A stretch of 64,000 nt of DNA, from contig CP034980.1 of the NCBI GenBank assembly GCA_004026145.2, positions 4,558,280 to 4,622,279 on the forward strand, in the 5' to 3' direction. This DNA is from Takifugu bimaculatus. Lineage: Eukaryota > Chordata > Actinopteri > Tetraodontiformes > Tetraodontidae. The notes beneath the pieces are model-generated. The model searched no databases and had not been told where the DNA came from. It saw only the letters and a program-made list of their open reading frames with translations. Of the stretch, positions 45,440 through 63,334 are shown piece after piece; position 1 is the first letter of the stretch; every line of letters starts with the position of its first letter. A program made the position numbers and the translations under genes.

Positions 45440-45750
45440 TGCGCTCCTATTGGTCAATCTGCGAAGGGGGGCGTGGCTTTATATCCTAACAATGCATGTC
45501 AACGAAATGCTCGCGCCAAGGAAGAGTTTGTATCGCTGGAAAGCTAAAGCTTCATTTGCACGTCTTTAACTCAATGTCCTGCTCCGACGAAGCCGTTACC
45601 GGACACGTTATTTTTTTTGCGATTTGGACACACCGATGATATTTGTCCACTGCAATTGAGAGCGCGTGTCAGCTTGCTAGCCATAGCAAGCTAATCGCAG
45701 CGACATTGTTGGAAATTAGTTGGAGGAAACGTCGCTTGGTTCGTATTCAG
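45440..45750 (+). promoter_or_regulatory. rnf44: Candidate proximal promoter and first exon of rnf44
   Basis: CTATTGGTCAAT (CCAAT box, near 45448), GGGGGGCGTGGC (Sp/KLF box, near 45466) and TTTATATCC (TATA-like, near 45480) lie in the usual order over 50 bases. The downstream CpG-containing leader ends at a donor (ATTCAG|GTAACC, 45745-45756). The next acceptor is TCTCCACAG before 47219, in the exon that carries the rnf44 start codon. Confidence 0.6.
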
Positions 45751-47302
45751 GTAACCAATACAAGATGTCTTTCCAATATGCGATTTTTTTTGTCAGTTCA
45801 GCGGGGATTCACTCTAGGATAACCCGATAGGACGCGACCTATCGACGCATGCAAATACTGCGAGCAAGCAAACTCACTGAAAGTATCTGTTGTCCAGCTG
45901 TTGTTAGCTAACGGTTTTTCCTGTGCGTGTGTGTGTGTGTGTAACACATTACATGAGCAAAACAGGAAGTCCTGAAGTTTCAGGTGCCAGAATGGCAAAC
46001 TTGCTGGTTGATCTGCAATTTAAACCTGTGTTTTGAGTAGGTTTTGGTTTTGCTTGAACAAAGCGATAGCTTAGCATGGCTAAGATTAGCCGCTCTCCCT
46101 CAGCACGGTTGTCGAATATGCAAACGTATTTTTCTTTTGAGAAATAAAACAGTTTTACCAACGAACACATCGTTTTCAAAGCGATCTGTCTACAGCTTTA
46201 AAAATGTCTTGCAAGACACGCTGGGAGCACTGTGGTCCAGTTAATTGTCTGGTAGCCAGACGCCGTGATTGCTCACCACCTCTTTTGTTGTTGCTTTGTC
46301 TCTGGAGCACATGGCTCTCCATGTTTTTGTTCAGGCAGGCCACAGCGACCCCTGTTCACTTTAGCCCCGAAGCTACCACATTTCATAGTTAGCCTTAAAA
46401 ACCCCGAATTTACATTATTTTTAGCCTCATAGTGAATCCCAGGATACATTGATACGTGTAATTGTTGGTGGCCAAGATTTTAACTACTGCTTTAGCAGAC
46501 TTGCATAATTATATTTAAATTAGGTAAACCTGTAATGGGCGAATGCATATCACTGTAGTAAACATTAAACTTCCTACTGACGACGCTGAATGTTTTAGAT
46601 TTTGGCCTTTTTTTTATGAGTGTAGTTGATTTTACAATACAGAAGTCGCATTATCATTTTTGTACTTCGGTTTACAATAATACAATGTTCCTGCAGAATA
46701 TACTTAGTTTTTTTATGATATAAGCTGCACAGCAGACTATTGTGGGTAATAAAGTTTATATCCGGGTAGTAGACTCGGTCATTTATTAATTGACACATCA
46801 AATGTTTTTTTAAGAAAATTGCCGTATGGTCATAGATTTATGGATGACCTTTTTAAGACCTGGAGGAAATGAAATAGTCTTTAACAGCAATAGAGACACA
46901 AAATTAGCACATTATCTTTGTCTTTGCAAGCAAATATTTAACAGTCTACAGAATATGAAGCTGTATATAGTGCATAATGCAGTAATGTGCAAGCATGGTA
47001 CAGTGGTTCAGAGCAATAAACATTATAAGTTGCTTTTTATTTCAACCCTTTTATATTAGGAAAAATAATTGACTTCCTGTATATGCACTACTCACAAAAG
47101 CACAATGAGAACACTGATTTACATAGTGGCTTATTCAATTAGCATTGCACGGTTTTGTTTTGTTTTCCGTTGACCTTATAAGTATCTGAGTTTGTCCCTT
47201 TTGTTTTCTCCACAGGGTTACGACAATCAGAGGCAACATACAAGTGCCTCCTCTGTACAGTTTTCCTTTCCCAGAGTGTGACTCGTTTGCACGACGTCAC
47301 CA

Positions 47303-50407
<3,105 letters not shown>

Positions 50408-53400
50408 GAACTGTCTTGTCATGAGCAGTGAACTGGAAAAGTTGCACACAGCAGAATCTGTCCCAGTATAGCTTAACCACCTAAGACTCCTGCCCTGCCC
50501 TCAGAAATAAGTAATCCAGGAATGTTACTGGAGCCCTCGTACCTCTGCTGTGCTTCATCGTCCGAGTCTCATGAAACCCACTGCCTATTCCAAAGAGTTT
50601 CCCCACAATGCATTATTTTGCTGCTTCTGTTTCCTGGGTTTCATTTGAATTTAGTGGATTTGGTTGCGGTGGTGATGAGTAGTAAAGTCCTGGAGAGAGA
50701 GCGGTGAGTTCAGCGGGCTGGAGGACGGTGAGCTGCAGATCTTGTGCAATGAGCAGAAAAATACTTCAACGCGAGTATCTGTTTGCAGAGCTAACGCGCC
50801 AACAGCGTAGGTGCATGTTTTTAATCCTTAAGTTAGATTTAGCGATGCTTTTGTGAACGTGTCACACGCAGTGTTGAAATGCAGATTCTTTCAAACCCGA
50901 TGTTCTGGACTGCAAGCGATGGGACGTGCAACTGTGGGGTAACTGTTACCCAAGATTATCCTCTCTGGAACAGAGCTGTATAAAAGCAGTCACTGTTTAA
51001 TAGACTGCATCTTTTTCAAGGTCACCTAGCGTAACTGCACAAGTGCTACATCCAACCTCCGTGTCAGCATTGTTCCTCTGGCAAGTGTGTGTGTGTGCGT
51101 GTGGAATTGGGCGCATGTGTTTGTCCTGTTCACAGAGCCAATGCATTGTGTAACCACTGGATACAGGGCAGCATGCTAGTTTTTGCATGAACTGTTAACT
51201 CAGACTAGCAATATTTTTATCAACTATTGCCACCAAAATGATCAAATTAAAAAAAGAAAAAAAAAAAGATACAAAGAAGCATACTAAAAGAACTGCTTGC
51301 TTATCCAGAGCGTGCTATAAGGTAAAGACTAGCATGTGGTTCCACCCTCACTGTGTTTAAAGGATGGGAGTCCTCTCCTGGAGGTCTGTGCAGAAAGCAA
51401 TATGTGTAGAGTGGCTTGTTTTAAACGCACTCTCTTCCCCTTTTAGGAAGACTGGGCTTTTTATTTATTTCTTTGTGAGCCACATCCAATATCCAGCTAT
51501 AGCCTATACTGTTCAATAGTTCAGATCTGCCTTCTTCTGACCGTGACAAGCACAAACCTATTAATAACCCTGAAAATACTTTGTCATTTCCACTTGTTTT
51601 AAAAGTGTCATTTTTTTTAAAAAGAAAAAGAGAATGTTTATTTATTGGTTTTATCCTCTAAAGAAAATGCATTGAAGGAAACAGCTTGAGCACTAACAAT
51701 GTTTGTGTGTGGTGTGAGTTCTATTCCGGTGACTTTATTAGGTCATGTTTTAGGCCATGGTGTTGTAGAAGAGCAACTGTATGTGTAACTCCAGCGTGAA
51801 TGCTTTTAGATAAAGACATAAGAATGTTGAAAACACGCGTAGAGGTCACTGGTGACGCTCCGTGAAAGGCCGACTGTCGATCAGGACGCAAAAAGGCAGA
51901 ATCTGGAGTGTTCATTGGTATAGAAACACTGTTAGACCTTTATTTCCCTGCTTGTGTTCACACCTAAACAAGTTTTTTTTAAAAAAAATATATATATAAA
52001 TACAGGATACACTTGGGGCGAGAGGCTAAATAGCAACAGATGGACTTTTGCTTTGCATTAACTCTCAGCTGCCCCAATAAGCACTAACAGGCAGTTGTAA
52101 CCTTTGCTTTTTCCTGTAAAGGTATCTTGCCTTTTCCTCCTTTTCCTAAAGTGAATGTGAGTTTTGATGTGTGTGCCACCCTTAAGAAAAAAGCCATTTA
52201 ATGAGTTAAACCCACAGCTTTGAGAATTAACCTACATGTACATATCTATTCGCTGGCATATATTGTAAGTTTGAAAAAAAAAATCACTCAGGGCCTCGGT
52301 ATATTAAAAAAAAATAAGGGAGGAGAATCCATTTTTGAAAGAAAAGGACACCATTAAAAAGGTATATCTGAATTTAGTTTGGTCATTTTCCTCAGACCAT
52401 AAATAATTTAATATAACCGATTACAATATTCTGTTGTTGGAAATAGATATTACGTCATTTAAAGACAGGCATGCAAGAAAAAAATATCAGTACATGTTAT
52501 TAATATTCACTAAGAATAAGCAATGTACACTGCAAGTCATAACAAGTGTATTATTCCAAACCTATTTGACTTTAGTTGTTCTACTTGATCATATGTTCAA
52601 CATCGCAGTCGTGCTCCCATTTCTAACCGTGCCAATGACGCGCACTATTCTACCTACAGGAACTCACTCCCAGATCTATTTAAGATGTTTGCATGATTTA
52701 AAAAAAAAAAAACAAGACGAAAATAACAACAAAGCAAGTGTGTTATAGCCGGGGACATCTCAAAATCGGACGGGGACCTATTTAACGGTGCACAACATGC
52801 ATGCTCGTCGACCAGATCCCAACTGATTTTTAGCTCTAGTTGGCTTCGGGGTTCAGGGGGTTTGGACGTTAACGCTCAGCTGATAACTGCCATGCATTGT
52901 ACTGCACACATTTGTAATAGAACTGAATGACTACAAGATTTTATTGCGCTAACATCATTTTATAGGAGAAGAAAATGAGAAAAAGAAAAAAAAAGCAAAC
53001 GGGTCTCGAATCCAGACTTCCTTAGTTCCTTTGTGTTACTGTTTCTGCCCTGGCGACTGAAATTTACATGCTCTGAAACTACTGTAGTTTATCAAAAGCC
53101 ATAGTGAAAAGGTGCTAGATGTTCTGCTTTTAGCTATGAAGAATCACTCGCGTGAATGCAATAGTTTGTCATGGGTTCCATGTATTCTTACAGCATGTTA
53201 TACTAATACTACCCCTGAACAATGTCAGTGAAAATCAGTATCGTTTAAGGGATTTTCTTTTAAGTGTTGTCATATTCTTTCAGTGTGTACCTGCCTGTCA
53301 GGCTCTTGCTGTGTATCAATATCTTAAAATGTATTGTTCACATATAGATACCTTTATTCATGTTAATCTTAGCACTATTTTTGGAGTAAATATTTGACAA

Positions 53401-54095
53401 TATCCAGCTACCCTATTAAATACATTTAAAAAAAACTCCCATTAAGACTTAATAAGGTAACGAAAATTAAGAATAGAGTCTTGTAGTCCTTCTGTTAAGA
53501 GTTATTGAATAATCTCACAGCTTGTGTGGTGCAAAGATGTGTTCCAATAAGCAGCTAAACTTTATTTAGGGTTTGTGATCGATCGCTCCGTAGATGCCAT
53601 TTATTGTTTACCAATGACGTTTGCTGTGGTGGGATAGTGGTTTACTGTTCTTAACTCTCCCTGGCCACCTCGGGGTCCTCGCCTGAACACCGGACTACCC
53701 ACCCGCCAACAGAGCCAGGGGCATGTGTTCTGTGTGAGGCAGATATTTTTGCTTTGGTACTTGCACATTTACAGTTACCTCATTTTTTCCATGTTTGTAT
53801 TGAGGGGTGGGGGGGTTGGGGGAAAACAACTAATATATATTATATATAGGAAAATGGTTCTTATCAATGTTATAATTTTTCATTCCATTGGAATCGTATT
53901 GTTTGTAGCATTTAACATAACTAGTTAGTGTATTATATATACATCTGTATACTGTTTGAAATTTTTAAGATTTGTACTTTTTTTAAATGAAAGTTGCTAG
54001 TTATGCTTTATCAAGTAGTGCAATCATATTTTTTTTAATCGTTGTGGCTGATTTGAAAGGGTTGTTCACTAATAAATGTATGATGTATACCAACG
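50408..54095 (+). other. rnf44: Long 3' UTR of rnf44
   Basis: About 3.7 kb of AT-rich, ORF-poor sequence follows the stop codon. The best terminal polyadenylation signal is AATAAA at 54071-54076. A GT run lies near 51083-51103, and there are many A/T homopolymers. Human RNF44 also has a long 3' UTR. No separate gene is supported here. Confidence 0.6.
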
Positions 54096-54867
54096 CCGCT
54101 CCCGTCTGCTCTGATTCGGGTTGGGAAAGACGCCTCCTCTTCAGGATGTGAATCAGTTCCCCGACTCCCTGAATTTTTTTTAAAATGTTTTTAATTTCAT
54201 TGGAAAATGACATCTTTACATGACCCTATTAAAGATGTTACAGGCAGACCAGGCTCCTATATGCGACCACAGGAACGGTACTTGCACTCGTACTAGAAGC
54301 CGTAGCGGCTGTCTGCTGGACGTAGCGACCGGTCGGAATTTGGTCGTTTAAAGATGCTGAGCCGAAATCAAAAACTGGGAGTTTTAAATATCAAACATAT
54401 GTACAAACCACTGCTCACAACAGGGTTCCCATAACTTCCTCAAGGATTTCAGGAGTAAAACGGACTTGCTTTTAATAACTGTCGGAAGCATGAGTAAATG
54501 TTGAACCTTGGTTTTAAAAATGAAGCTGAATTGGACCACGACATTCTACACCTTCCACGTGCCCTTCCCTCTTTACCATACATGAATTTAACAAGGTTCT
54601 GCACACTGATAAAAAGACAAGTTCAAGGAAAGACCTCAAGAAATATTTATTTGATAAAATTCAAGACTTTTCAGGCTACTGGGAACCCTGTAAACAACCA
54701 AAATAGAAATGGATGCAGGGTGGTTAATTTATTTTTTCCCCTGTGAGGATTTTATCTGAATGATCCCTTGTGCATAACGGCCATTAAACAAAAAAGGGGA
54801 GAAAAAAAAAGGGAGCGGTTGAGCAATGGAGGAAAAGGAGTTTTCCACAGAGGAGGTATGTCTGCTG
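54096..54867. other. Convergent rnf44/faf2 interval and faf2 3' UTR
   Basis: No further gene. A minus-strand polyadenylation signal (TTTATT on the plus strand, 54646-54651) would end faf2 about 200 bases after its stop, leaving about 550 bases between the two transcript ends. Confidence 0.45.
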
Positions 54868-57800
54868 TTAATCGTCCGTGAGGTCCTGAACAAAAAGGAC
54901 CTCGGTCCGGCTGAGTCCCACTTCTTTCAACGTGGGTGGGTTGGGCTGCTCTTCGGTTGGGAGGCATGGCAGAATTTGGCGAGGGAAGTTTGTCACTATC
55001 TGAAACTTCTCCGGGGATTCTTTCAACGAGAAAACAAAGTCGTAGATGACCTGCGACAGAAAAATACAGAAAGAGGCGTTAGGCTCTGCGGCTAACCCCG
55101 CTGGACCCAAGGTCTGAACACAAGGTCACAAACAGTGGTACTCACTGTGAGAGACTGCCAGAAGAGGAACCGTCTCTCTACTCTTGTGTCGTTGGGCATT
55201 TTAAACACTATTTTGACACTTTCTGGATCGTCCACAGGTGGTTCTGGGGGGAGACATTCAGACTTCCTCTCCTTCTCCTCTTCCAGCGTCTGAAGTTAAA
55301 GAGAAAACCACAACTTATTTAGAACTCTTGTCTGCACGTCAGTCAAACTGCGTCTACTTTGATGTGTGTCCAGACTGGCGGTTCAGTCATCCCCACATGT
55401 TTTTCCCATAAAGACTATTTTAGCTTTGTCACATGCTGTTCCAGTTCAGCATCACTCCATCCACACAGACTGGAGAATTACTGCTATTTGTGGAGGACTT
55501 TGGGGGGGAAAAAAAACCAACCCTCCCAGACAAAATATTTTAGAAATGCTCAAACTACAAATGTGTCGCTGACTGATTCTGAGAATATGAACTTATTTGT
55601 ACTCGACGAATGAAAATTGTCTGGTTGTGTACTTGAACAGATTTAATAGGAAATGAGACTCACTCGTCGTCTGCGTTCCTCTGCCAGAGCCGTCTGCCGG
55701 ACTTTCTCCTCTTCTTGCCTCAGCTGCTCCTGTTCCTCCCTTTTCTTTCTGTCCTTCTCCTGGTCGGCACGAAGAGATGCCAGATAGGCCTCATCCTGCT
55801 GCTGCCGCAGCACTTGCGTTTGGTTCCTCTCCTCCCTGAGAGTTGAAAACGTCGGTTTTAATGCTATGAATCCTTCTGGTTCAAAGGTAATAATTATGAA
55901 GTAAACTAAAATGACCAAATATATGTTAACAATACAAAATCTATGCACAATAGGCAAAAAAAAAAACAGACTATAGGAAAGATGTGTATGTTAACAGTAA
56001 AATTACTCTTATTCCCCATATTTTAAACTCATTACACTATGATGCCTTGAACTGGAAGGACATCAGACAGACGGCTGCTTGGTTTTATTCCCAAACTTGC
56101 AAATTAATGCAGACAAAATGAAAGAAACATTAAAAACTTACATAGGATTAAGTGTACATTTGGACTATTTGTCGTTGTCCTTTGACACACTCACATTTTA
56201 TATACATTATATAGGTGAAAGACAGAAGTGCACAAGACTTCTCTTTCACCTATATAGCATATTAAAAAATAAAATCAGGAACATTCTGTTTCAGGGTGAT
56301 ATTGAATAAAATTCCATTTAGTTGTTCAAGACTTCAATTCATTAACTAATTGCCCTACAAAGTTCCCGTAAAACAATTTAAACTGGACAAAAGTGCTGCA
56401 GCCACAGCACCAGAAATCATATTTCTCCAGTTTGAGATTCATTATCTGCCTGTAAAAAAAGTGAATTTCAGCCTGCAAGTTCTGGCTCTGGGCAAATATA
56501 TTTTGTGTATGTCAGCAAACTACACAGAACCAGTGGCCTTATTACCGTTCAAGGCGCTCCGACATCAGATGTGTTTGGTTGGCATCCATGATGAAGGTGA
56601 GCTGATTGATGAGGTCCTCTGGCTGAATGAGCCCCTCGAGTCTGCCGACCACCGTCATTTTACGGTCCTTGAGCATTATCATGGCCAGGAATGGGTAGGT
56701 ATTCTCTCTCAACGCTTGGGAAACTATGGCAAACCAAGTAGTATAGTGATATATTCTTTGTTTGGTAGATTTCACTTCATGATCAATCTATCCAGATATA
56801 TAAATTCAGCCACACTTCAGTCATGGAAGCGAATGTAAAGTCTTTTTGTTGTGCTTGTACGGCATAGAATTCTTTACATTAATTTAATGTAAAGTATGTG
56901 GCTAGCATGATGGTAGAGTCTTAGGCAGTTTATTCATTTTTTTAACCAGTTTAATCTTTTTCTCATCTTCTTTTCACATAAAGAATACATTATACAGCAG
57001 CATACCTCTGTAGCCCTCAGGCTTGCTGGTCGAGCAGGCCCAAAACAGCGTTTGTGTATTGAGGAACATTGTAACCTCTTCTGTACATAACGTAGAGCTG
57101 GGAAATTACAAAGAAATGCACAAACAAATCTTTAACTCCTCTTTCATAAACAGACAACTACATTAATAACATTAAGGTTCAACTGACGTGTCCTCCTGAG
57201 TGCGTAAAGTGCGTAAAATAAAGGTAAAGCTACCATACCGACAAAACTCATCCGTGTCTTGATGATCATCACCATGAAGGTACACTAGCAGGTACCGGAG
57301 CTCCCGTTTGGCATCGTTCAGTGCCTAAACATTTTAATGACACATTGAAAAACAAAAGCTTCAAACGTGTTAATGAAATAAAACCAATATTAACATACTA
57401 TTAACAAATATGTTCTTATATTTCTATTCACCTGACTGTATGTTCCCTGGTAAAATACAGGGTGAGAACGGCCATACTTCTCCTCAAAATCATGAATGAA
57501 GGACACAACATCTCCAACGGGGTCTGTCACACGACCACGGGGATCTGGCCTGATGAAGCGAAGCGCAAACCTGAAAGAGAAATAAAAACATGCTTAGCAA
57601 GGCAATCATAATTTCACATTTACCACTTAGAAACCACTCATTTTACCCAGATTACCTGAATATGTCCAGAAGAGTGTAATATGTAAATCTGAAAGGTAGC
57701 ATTATCAAGTAGTAACTCCATCCTAGTAGTCCCTGTAAATAACCATTGGAGAATAAAGCAATTTAAACAATTGGAAAGAGTAAACACATCCGTAGAGGGA

Positions 57801-58827
57801 TTAGCATGGAGTATTTTCTTCATATATTCCAATATCTGCCCTAAAACTAAAACACCATGAACAATAATAAAATCGTGTTGATCATCATTTACAGATATCA
57901 GGAAATTGAAGTGCTCCAGACTTACCCTGGGCTGTGGCCTTGACACTATGTAACTATAAACTCTATGGTCTGCTGTATTGACCTGCAAAGGCCTGGGTGG
58001 TGGAGGGTTAAACAAACTGGGCACTCCTTCCTGCTCGTTAAGCGTGTCCTGTACAGCAGCCTGGGAGATGCACATTGGATGAGAATATTTTAAACGAATC
58101 AGACGGAGGAAACTGATAAACTCGTGTGGCTTTACCTCTATGTTCCAATTATGTTGTTCTAATGTACGACGACATTGGTCCATTGATTCCAAACCAGTAA
58201 GGTCCTGCGGACACACACACACAAAATACAATGTTGATATGAAATGGTAATTCAGAAGCACGTATTTCTTCAGATTTGCGAAACCACAACTCGATGGTCG
58301 CCATTTAGTTGTACGAGCAAAATGATGAAAGCCTGTTGCCATTAAACTTTAGTGACAGCTCGATGTGTGTGATATGCTAATTTGCATTCTCGGGTTGTTT
58401 ATTGGGAGAGCGTTAGTTTACAGCCAAATAAATTCGCAAAATACGCTATAATGCCCCGCCAGCAACACTGATGAAAAACATTTTGAGGGCATATGTCCAC
58501 ATATTGATACATAATTACCACATCAAGTCTATCTGTAGCCCTTGAAGTCTGTTAGCTTCCAAGATAGATTAGCTAACGTTAGCCAGCCGCGTTAGCTCCG
58601 ACTCAAGTTGACGGCTGAGGGGCAGCGTTATCGAAGTTGACAGGCAAACAGCCTTTAAACACGGACATTCCGACAAATTAACAGACAGTCAGCATTGGCG
58701 TTAACAAATCATTTAAATGGGTTACAAATTGAGAACTGCTGCGTGCAACACTTGGACTGTCTACCTGAAACTGCAGGAGTTTTTCGGTCTGCGCCTGAGA
58801 TAATTCTGGTTCCTCTGGCGCCGCCAT
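54868..58827 (-). CDS. faf2: FAS-associated factor 2 / UBXD8 (11 coding exons)
   Basis: Exons 58827-58765, 58204-58136, 58060-57926, 57732-57656, 57570-57432, 57324-57239, 57097-57006, 56723-56546, 55835-55664, 55289-55146 and 55050-54868 join exactly to 445 residues, the same length as human FAF2. In order they give a UBA domain (about 12-48) and a hydrophobic hairpin (GLLGWSYYLIMLPFRFTYY) that inserts into ER and lipid-droplet membranes. A UAS thioredoxin-like domain, a highly charged coiled coil (EERNQTQVLRQQQDEAYLAS onward) and a C-terminal UBX domain ending FVQDLTDD follow. The UBX FPR loop that contacts p97/VCP is present (NFPRQ). The protein recruits p97 to the ER for ERAD, senses unsaturated fatty acids and regulates lipid-droplet lipase. 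All exon phases agree, so the gene looks fully functional. Confidence 0.97.
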
Positions 58828-58841
58828 CTTACTTCGCCAAT
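58822..58841 (-). promoter_or_regulatory. faf2: faf2 start-site YY1 motif and CCAAT box
   Basis: On the minus strand the start codon lies within AAGATGGCGGC, the YY1 consensus found at many housekeeping-gene starts. A CCAAT motif (plus strand 58837-58841) is directly upstream. This suggests a short-leader, TATA-less housekeeping promoter. Confidence 0.5.
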
Positions 58842-59915
58842 CATCCAGCTAAGCAAACCGGAAATGTCAACTATCTTTTCCCGACGCTTCGCCTGGAGCC
58901 ACGATAACGTAGCGCCCCTAGCGGCGGGAATGTGACATACTTTAGATATTTGCAAGCAGTTATTTGCAGTGGTTTTGTGTCATCCACTACCAGCTCTCAT
59001 ATGTAAATGTTGAAACAGAAATAGAAGCAGCCTCAAGTTTTTGTTTTGCTTTTTTAAATAGTGCAGAGTGTGCACCAGCAGGAGCAGGAGATATGACTCC
59101 ACTAAACCCTTCTAGAGTGTGGAAAATTTCCTCTTCTTCAAAAGTCTCATCTCAAAGGATTTTAGCTGCAATCCACAACTTGTAAATCTCCCCCCTATTC
59201 TTGAATGGGAGTTGTTTCACAATCCTCTCGAGGTTGCAGTTGCTTGTGCACCTTTTTCTACCGCATTTTCCCTTCCAGTCACCCTTTCACGATGGTACTT
59301 GGATCCAGCACTGTGAGAGCAGCCAGCTTTTTTAGCAATGTCCTATTGTGTTTAATCCTCTTTGTTCAGATGTTGATGATTGTCTTCTGGAAAACTGTGG
59401 AGTCAGTAGTCTTTTCCCCTGATCACGTCACCTCCTGTATATTTCACATATTTGAACAAAATTGTTTATTGTGAAATTTCTTTTCCAGTGACAGCAATAT
59501 GTAAAATACAATACAATGAATTATCTGCATGTAAAGTTTAAACTTGCCAAATACTCCCTCCAGGTGGATTATTTAGTCTACATTTAAATTAGTGAATGTC
59601 GCAACTGTACACATCATTTAAGTTCATTGAGTTACCTTTTCACAATTGGTTAAGTAGAAGCCTATTATGATAGGGTCCAGTGCATCTTAATGGATACAGA
59701 GCTTTCCACATCACCAAAGCATTTTCCACCAAAATAAACATTTAAAGATTTGTTTTTCACCTAGTAATATCTATAAAGATACATATTGTTATTGTGAATT
59801 TGACCATAATAATTATGCAGTGGCTTAGTTTTAACCAGTGCCAAAGGGCCAAAAATCATTTATTTTTCTTGATGTGTAAAACATCACTTTCATCATATAT
59901 CACACACAGACACAA
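58842..59915. other. Intergenic between faf2 and pin4
   Basis: About 1.1 kb without a supported gene. It holds the faf2 upstream region (58.85-58.93 kb) and the pin4 3' UTR on the minus strand. Confidence 0.5.
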
Positions 59916-60917
59916 TTATTTTTTCCCCTCTACCATAATGATGTGGTACCCAAACTTTGTCTTGACGGGAGGGTCTGTGTAGACGGGTTTATCCATGGAA
60001 CTGGTAGGCAGGGCAAATGCTGCATCCTGGAAAGGTCCAACCATCGAACCACGTGTCATCCACCCCAGATCACCCTGTTACACACAATAGTAATAAAGAA
60101 GTTGCATAAATGCAGTACAAGTGTTGCAAACCATGACACGAAAAGGGAAACTTGACATGAAAAGGAAAACTTTATTGTCATTCTATAAGATTGTATAATT
60201 GAATTTCAAGGCCAGATGGGGTCAATAGTCAACTTAAAAAAACTAGAAAAATTCTTACTCCTTGTCTTGCTTTATCTTCACTGTACTGCGATGCAACTTC
60301 ACTGAAACGAACTCCTGCTTTTAGTTTTTCCATCGCCTCCATGCATTTTCCATGTTTTTCACAAAGGATATGCCGAACCTGATAAAAAGACAGTAAATGC
60401 ACGGTTAGGTTTCGATGACTGGGAAAATTAAGGGAGATGACAGTCTTTGTACACATAGTGACATATGGAGCAGACGCGTGTGTTTACAGCTTTACACACT
60501 TTTACAGCATTGTGTCATTTGTGGCCAATAACTAGAAATTGAGCTGAGCTCCAAACAATGACTTCTGAGATTGAACTACATGTATGACATGTTACCTTCA
60601 CAGCAGTGCCTCCTTTGGGAGCTTTTTCCTTCTTGTCAGCTTCTGCACTTGCAGAAGCAGCGCCTCCTCCTGTGTAACAATTTATAATTTAAAAATAAAA
60701 ACGATTTTACATGATTAAAAGTGAAGACTCCACCACCATTAACGCTATAACGAGATTATTAGGTGTTATTTTAAACCTTTTTTTATCGGAGTACATCTTC
60801 ATCTGCTAGTAAATGTGTTTTACTTAAAGCAAACATTCCACTAGACACAGCTAAGAGCAGAATGGCAAACAGACACTGACCTTTGCCACCTTTACCACCC
60901 TTTCCTTTAGGTGGCAT
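59916..60917 (-). CDS. pin4: Peptidyl-prolyl cis-trans isomerase NIMA-interacting 4 (parvulin 14)
   Basis: Four exons (60917-60881, 60669-60596, 60378-60259, 60074-59916) join in frame to 129 residues (human 131). The N-terminus is a glycine/lysine-rich basic arm ([18 protein letters not shown]). The rest (from [13 protein letters not shown]) is a parvulin-type PPIase domain with the conserved [31 protein letters not shown] and [12 protein letters not shown] motifs. PIN4 is a nuclear/nucleolar and mitochondrial prolyl isomerase associated with pre-ribosomes. Its promoter side faces the NEK kinase (829 bases between start codons). In human PIN4 is X-linked, so its location beside faf2 is specific to fish or to this lineage. 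Confidence 0.96.
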
Positions 60918-61001
60918 TTTAGATTAATGTTTAGTAGAATTCACGAAATAATGAAAACAAAAACAAAACCGCACCAACAATTGTTAACGTGCTCATAAAC
61001 C

Positions 61002-61012
61002 TGCGCATGCGC
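61002..61012. promoter_or_regulatory. pin4: NRF1 site TGCGCATGCGC
   Basis: A perfect palindromic NRF1 consensus 85 bases upstream of the pin4 start codon, typical of TATA-less housekeeping and mitochondrial-gene promoters. Confidence 0.65.
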
Positions 61013-61627
61013 CTTCCACGCTATCTTGTTTTAGGGTCGGTGGCAACAATGTGACGTTTACTTACCGCCACCTGCTGTTCTGGAGGGTAAAGCGACATTT
61101 CCTTAAAAATTGTTTTAAGCCAGGGTAGCAAAAAATTACATCCAAACTACAAACGACCTTTATAACTGAAATATCAATATTTATTTTATATTATATTATG
61201 TTATTTTCACATAACAAAATGTTATGTTATTTTACAGATAAAAAGTATTTTACACGAGACTTACACTCAGTGATCTGTGATAATATGCAGAAATATCCTC
61301 CCAAAATACGTGTTTCCTAAACTGATAACAAAGTTTATTGCACTGGGTGCAGTGATGCCATATTTTGGTCTTAATATTCTTTTATACTTGAACTAATAAC
61401 TACGGTGGCCGAGAGGTTCAAAACACTTTTACAAAGCTGGAAACAAATTTACATTTTAGAATTTTTTTTTAACAAATCAACATTTGCGAATGTTACATTT
61501 ATACAAAAATGTGTCACTGTGGTGGATTTTTTTTTCATTTTTCTCACTTTTGGGTCTGACATTGTCACGCCCCCGACAGGTTGTAATGTCTCCCGGCGCT
61601 AATCGCGCCATGCTCGCAAGCGTGGTG

Positions 61628-61641
61628 GTTGCCCCGGCAAC
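61628..61641. promoter_or_regulatory. RFX X-box GTTGCCCCGGCAAC
   Basis: A perfect 14-bp inverted repeat of RFX half-sites (GTTGCC/GGCAAC with a 2-base spacer), 106 bases upstream of the kinase start. X-boxes at about this distance are the established mark of RFX-driven ciliary genes. Confidence 0.7.
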
Positions 61642-61746
61642 AAGAATGTACACAAACTGAGTTGACATCGGTGTTGCTGCAGTCTTTTGACATTGTTTTT
61701 TGTTTGTTTGTTTGTTTTTTAATATTTCTGACTGTAGTTCCACAAC

Positions 61747-63334
<1,588 letters not shown>

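Larger units (their letters stand above)
60918..61746. promoter_or_regulatory. Divergent promoter region, pin4 / NEK kinase
   Basis: 829 bases separate two head-to-head start codons. The pin4 side has the NRF1 palindrome TGCGCATGCGC at 61002-61012. The kinase side has the RFX X-box GTTGCCCCGGCAAC at 61628-61641. The middle is AT-rich (about 61130-61500). A possible acceptor (CTGTAG at 61729-61734) just before the kinase start hints at an upstream non-coding exon. A TTTG tandem run lies at about 61698-61716. Confidence 0.6.

Noticed and set aside
56350..56838. 162-codon plus-strand frame
   Set aside because: Antisense to faf2 exon 8 (56546-56723), which is fixed by homology and phase.
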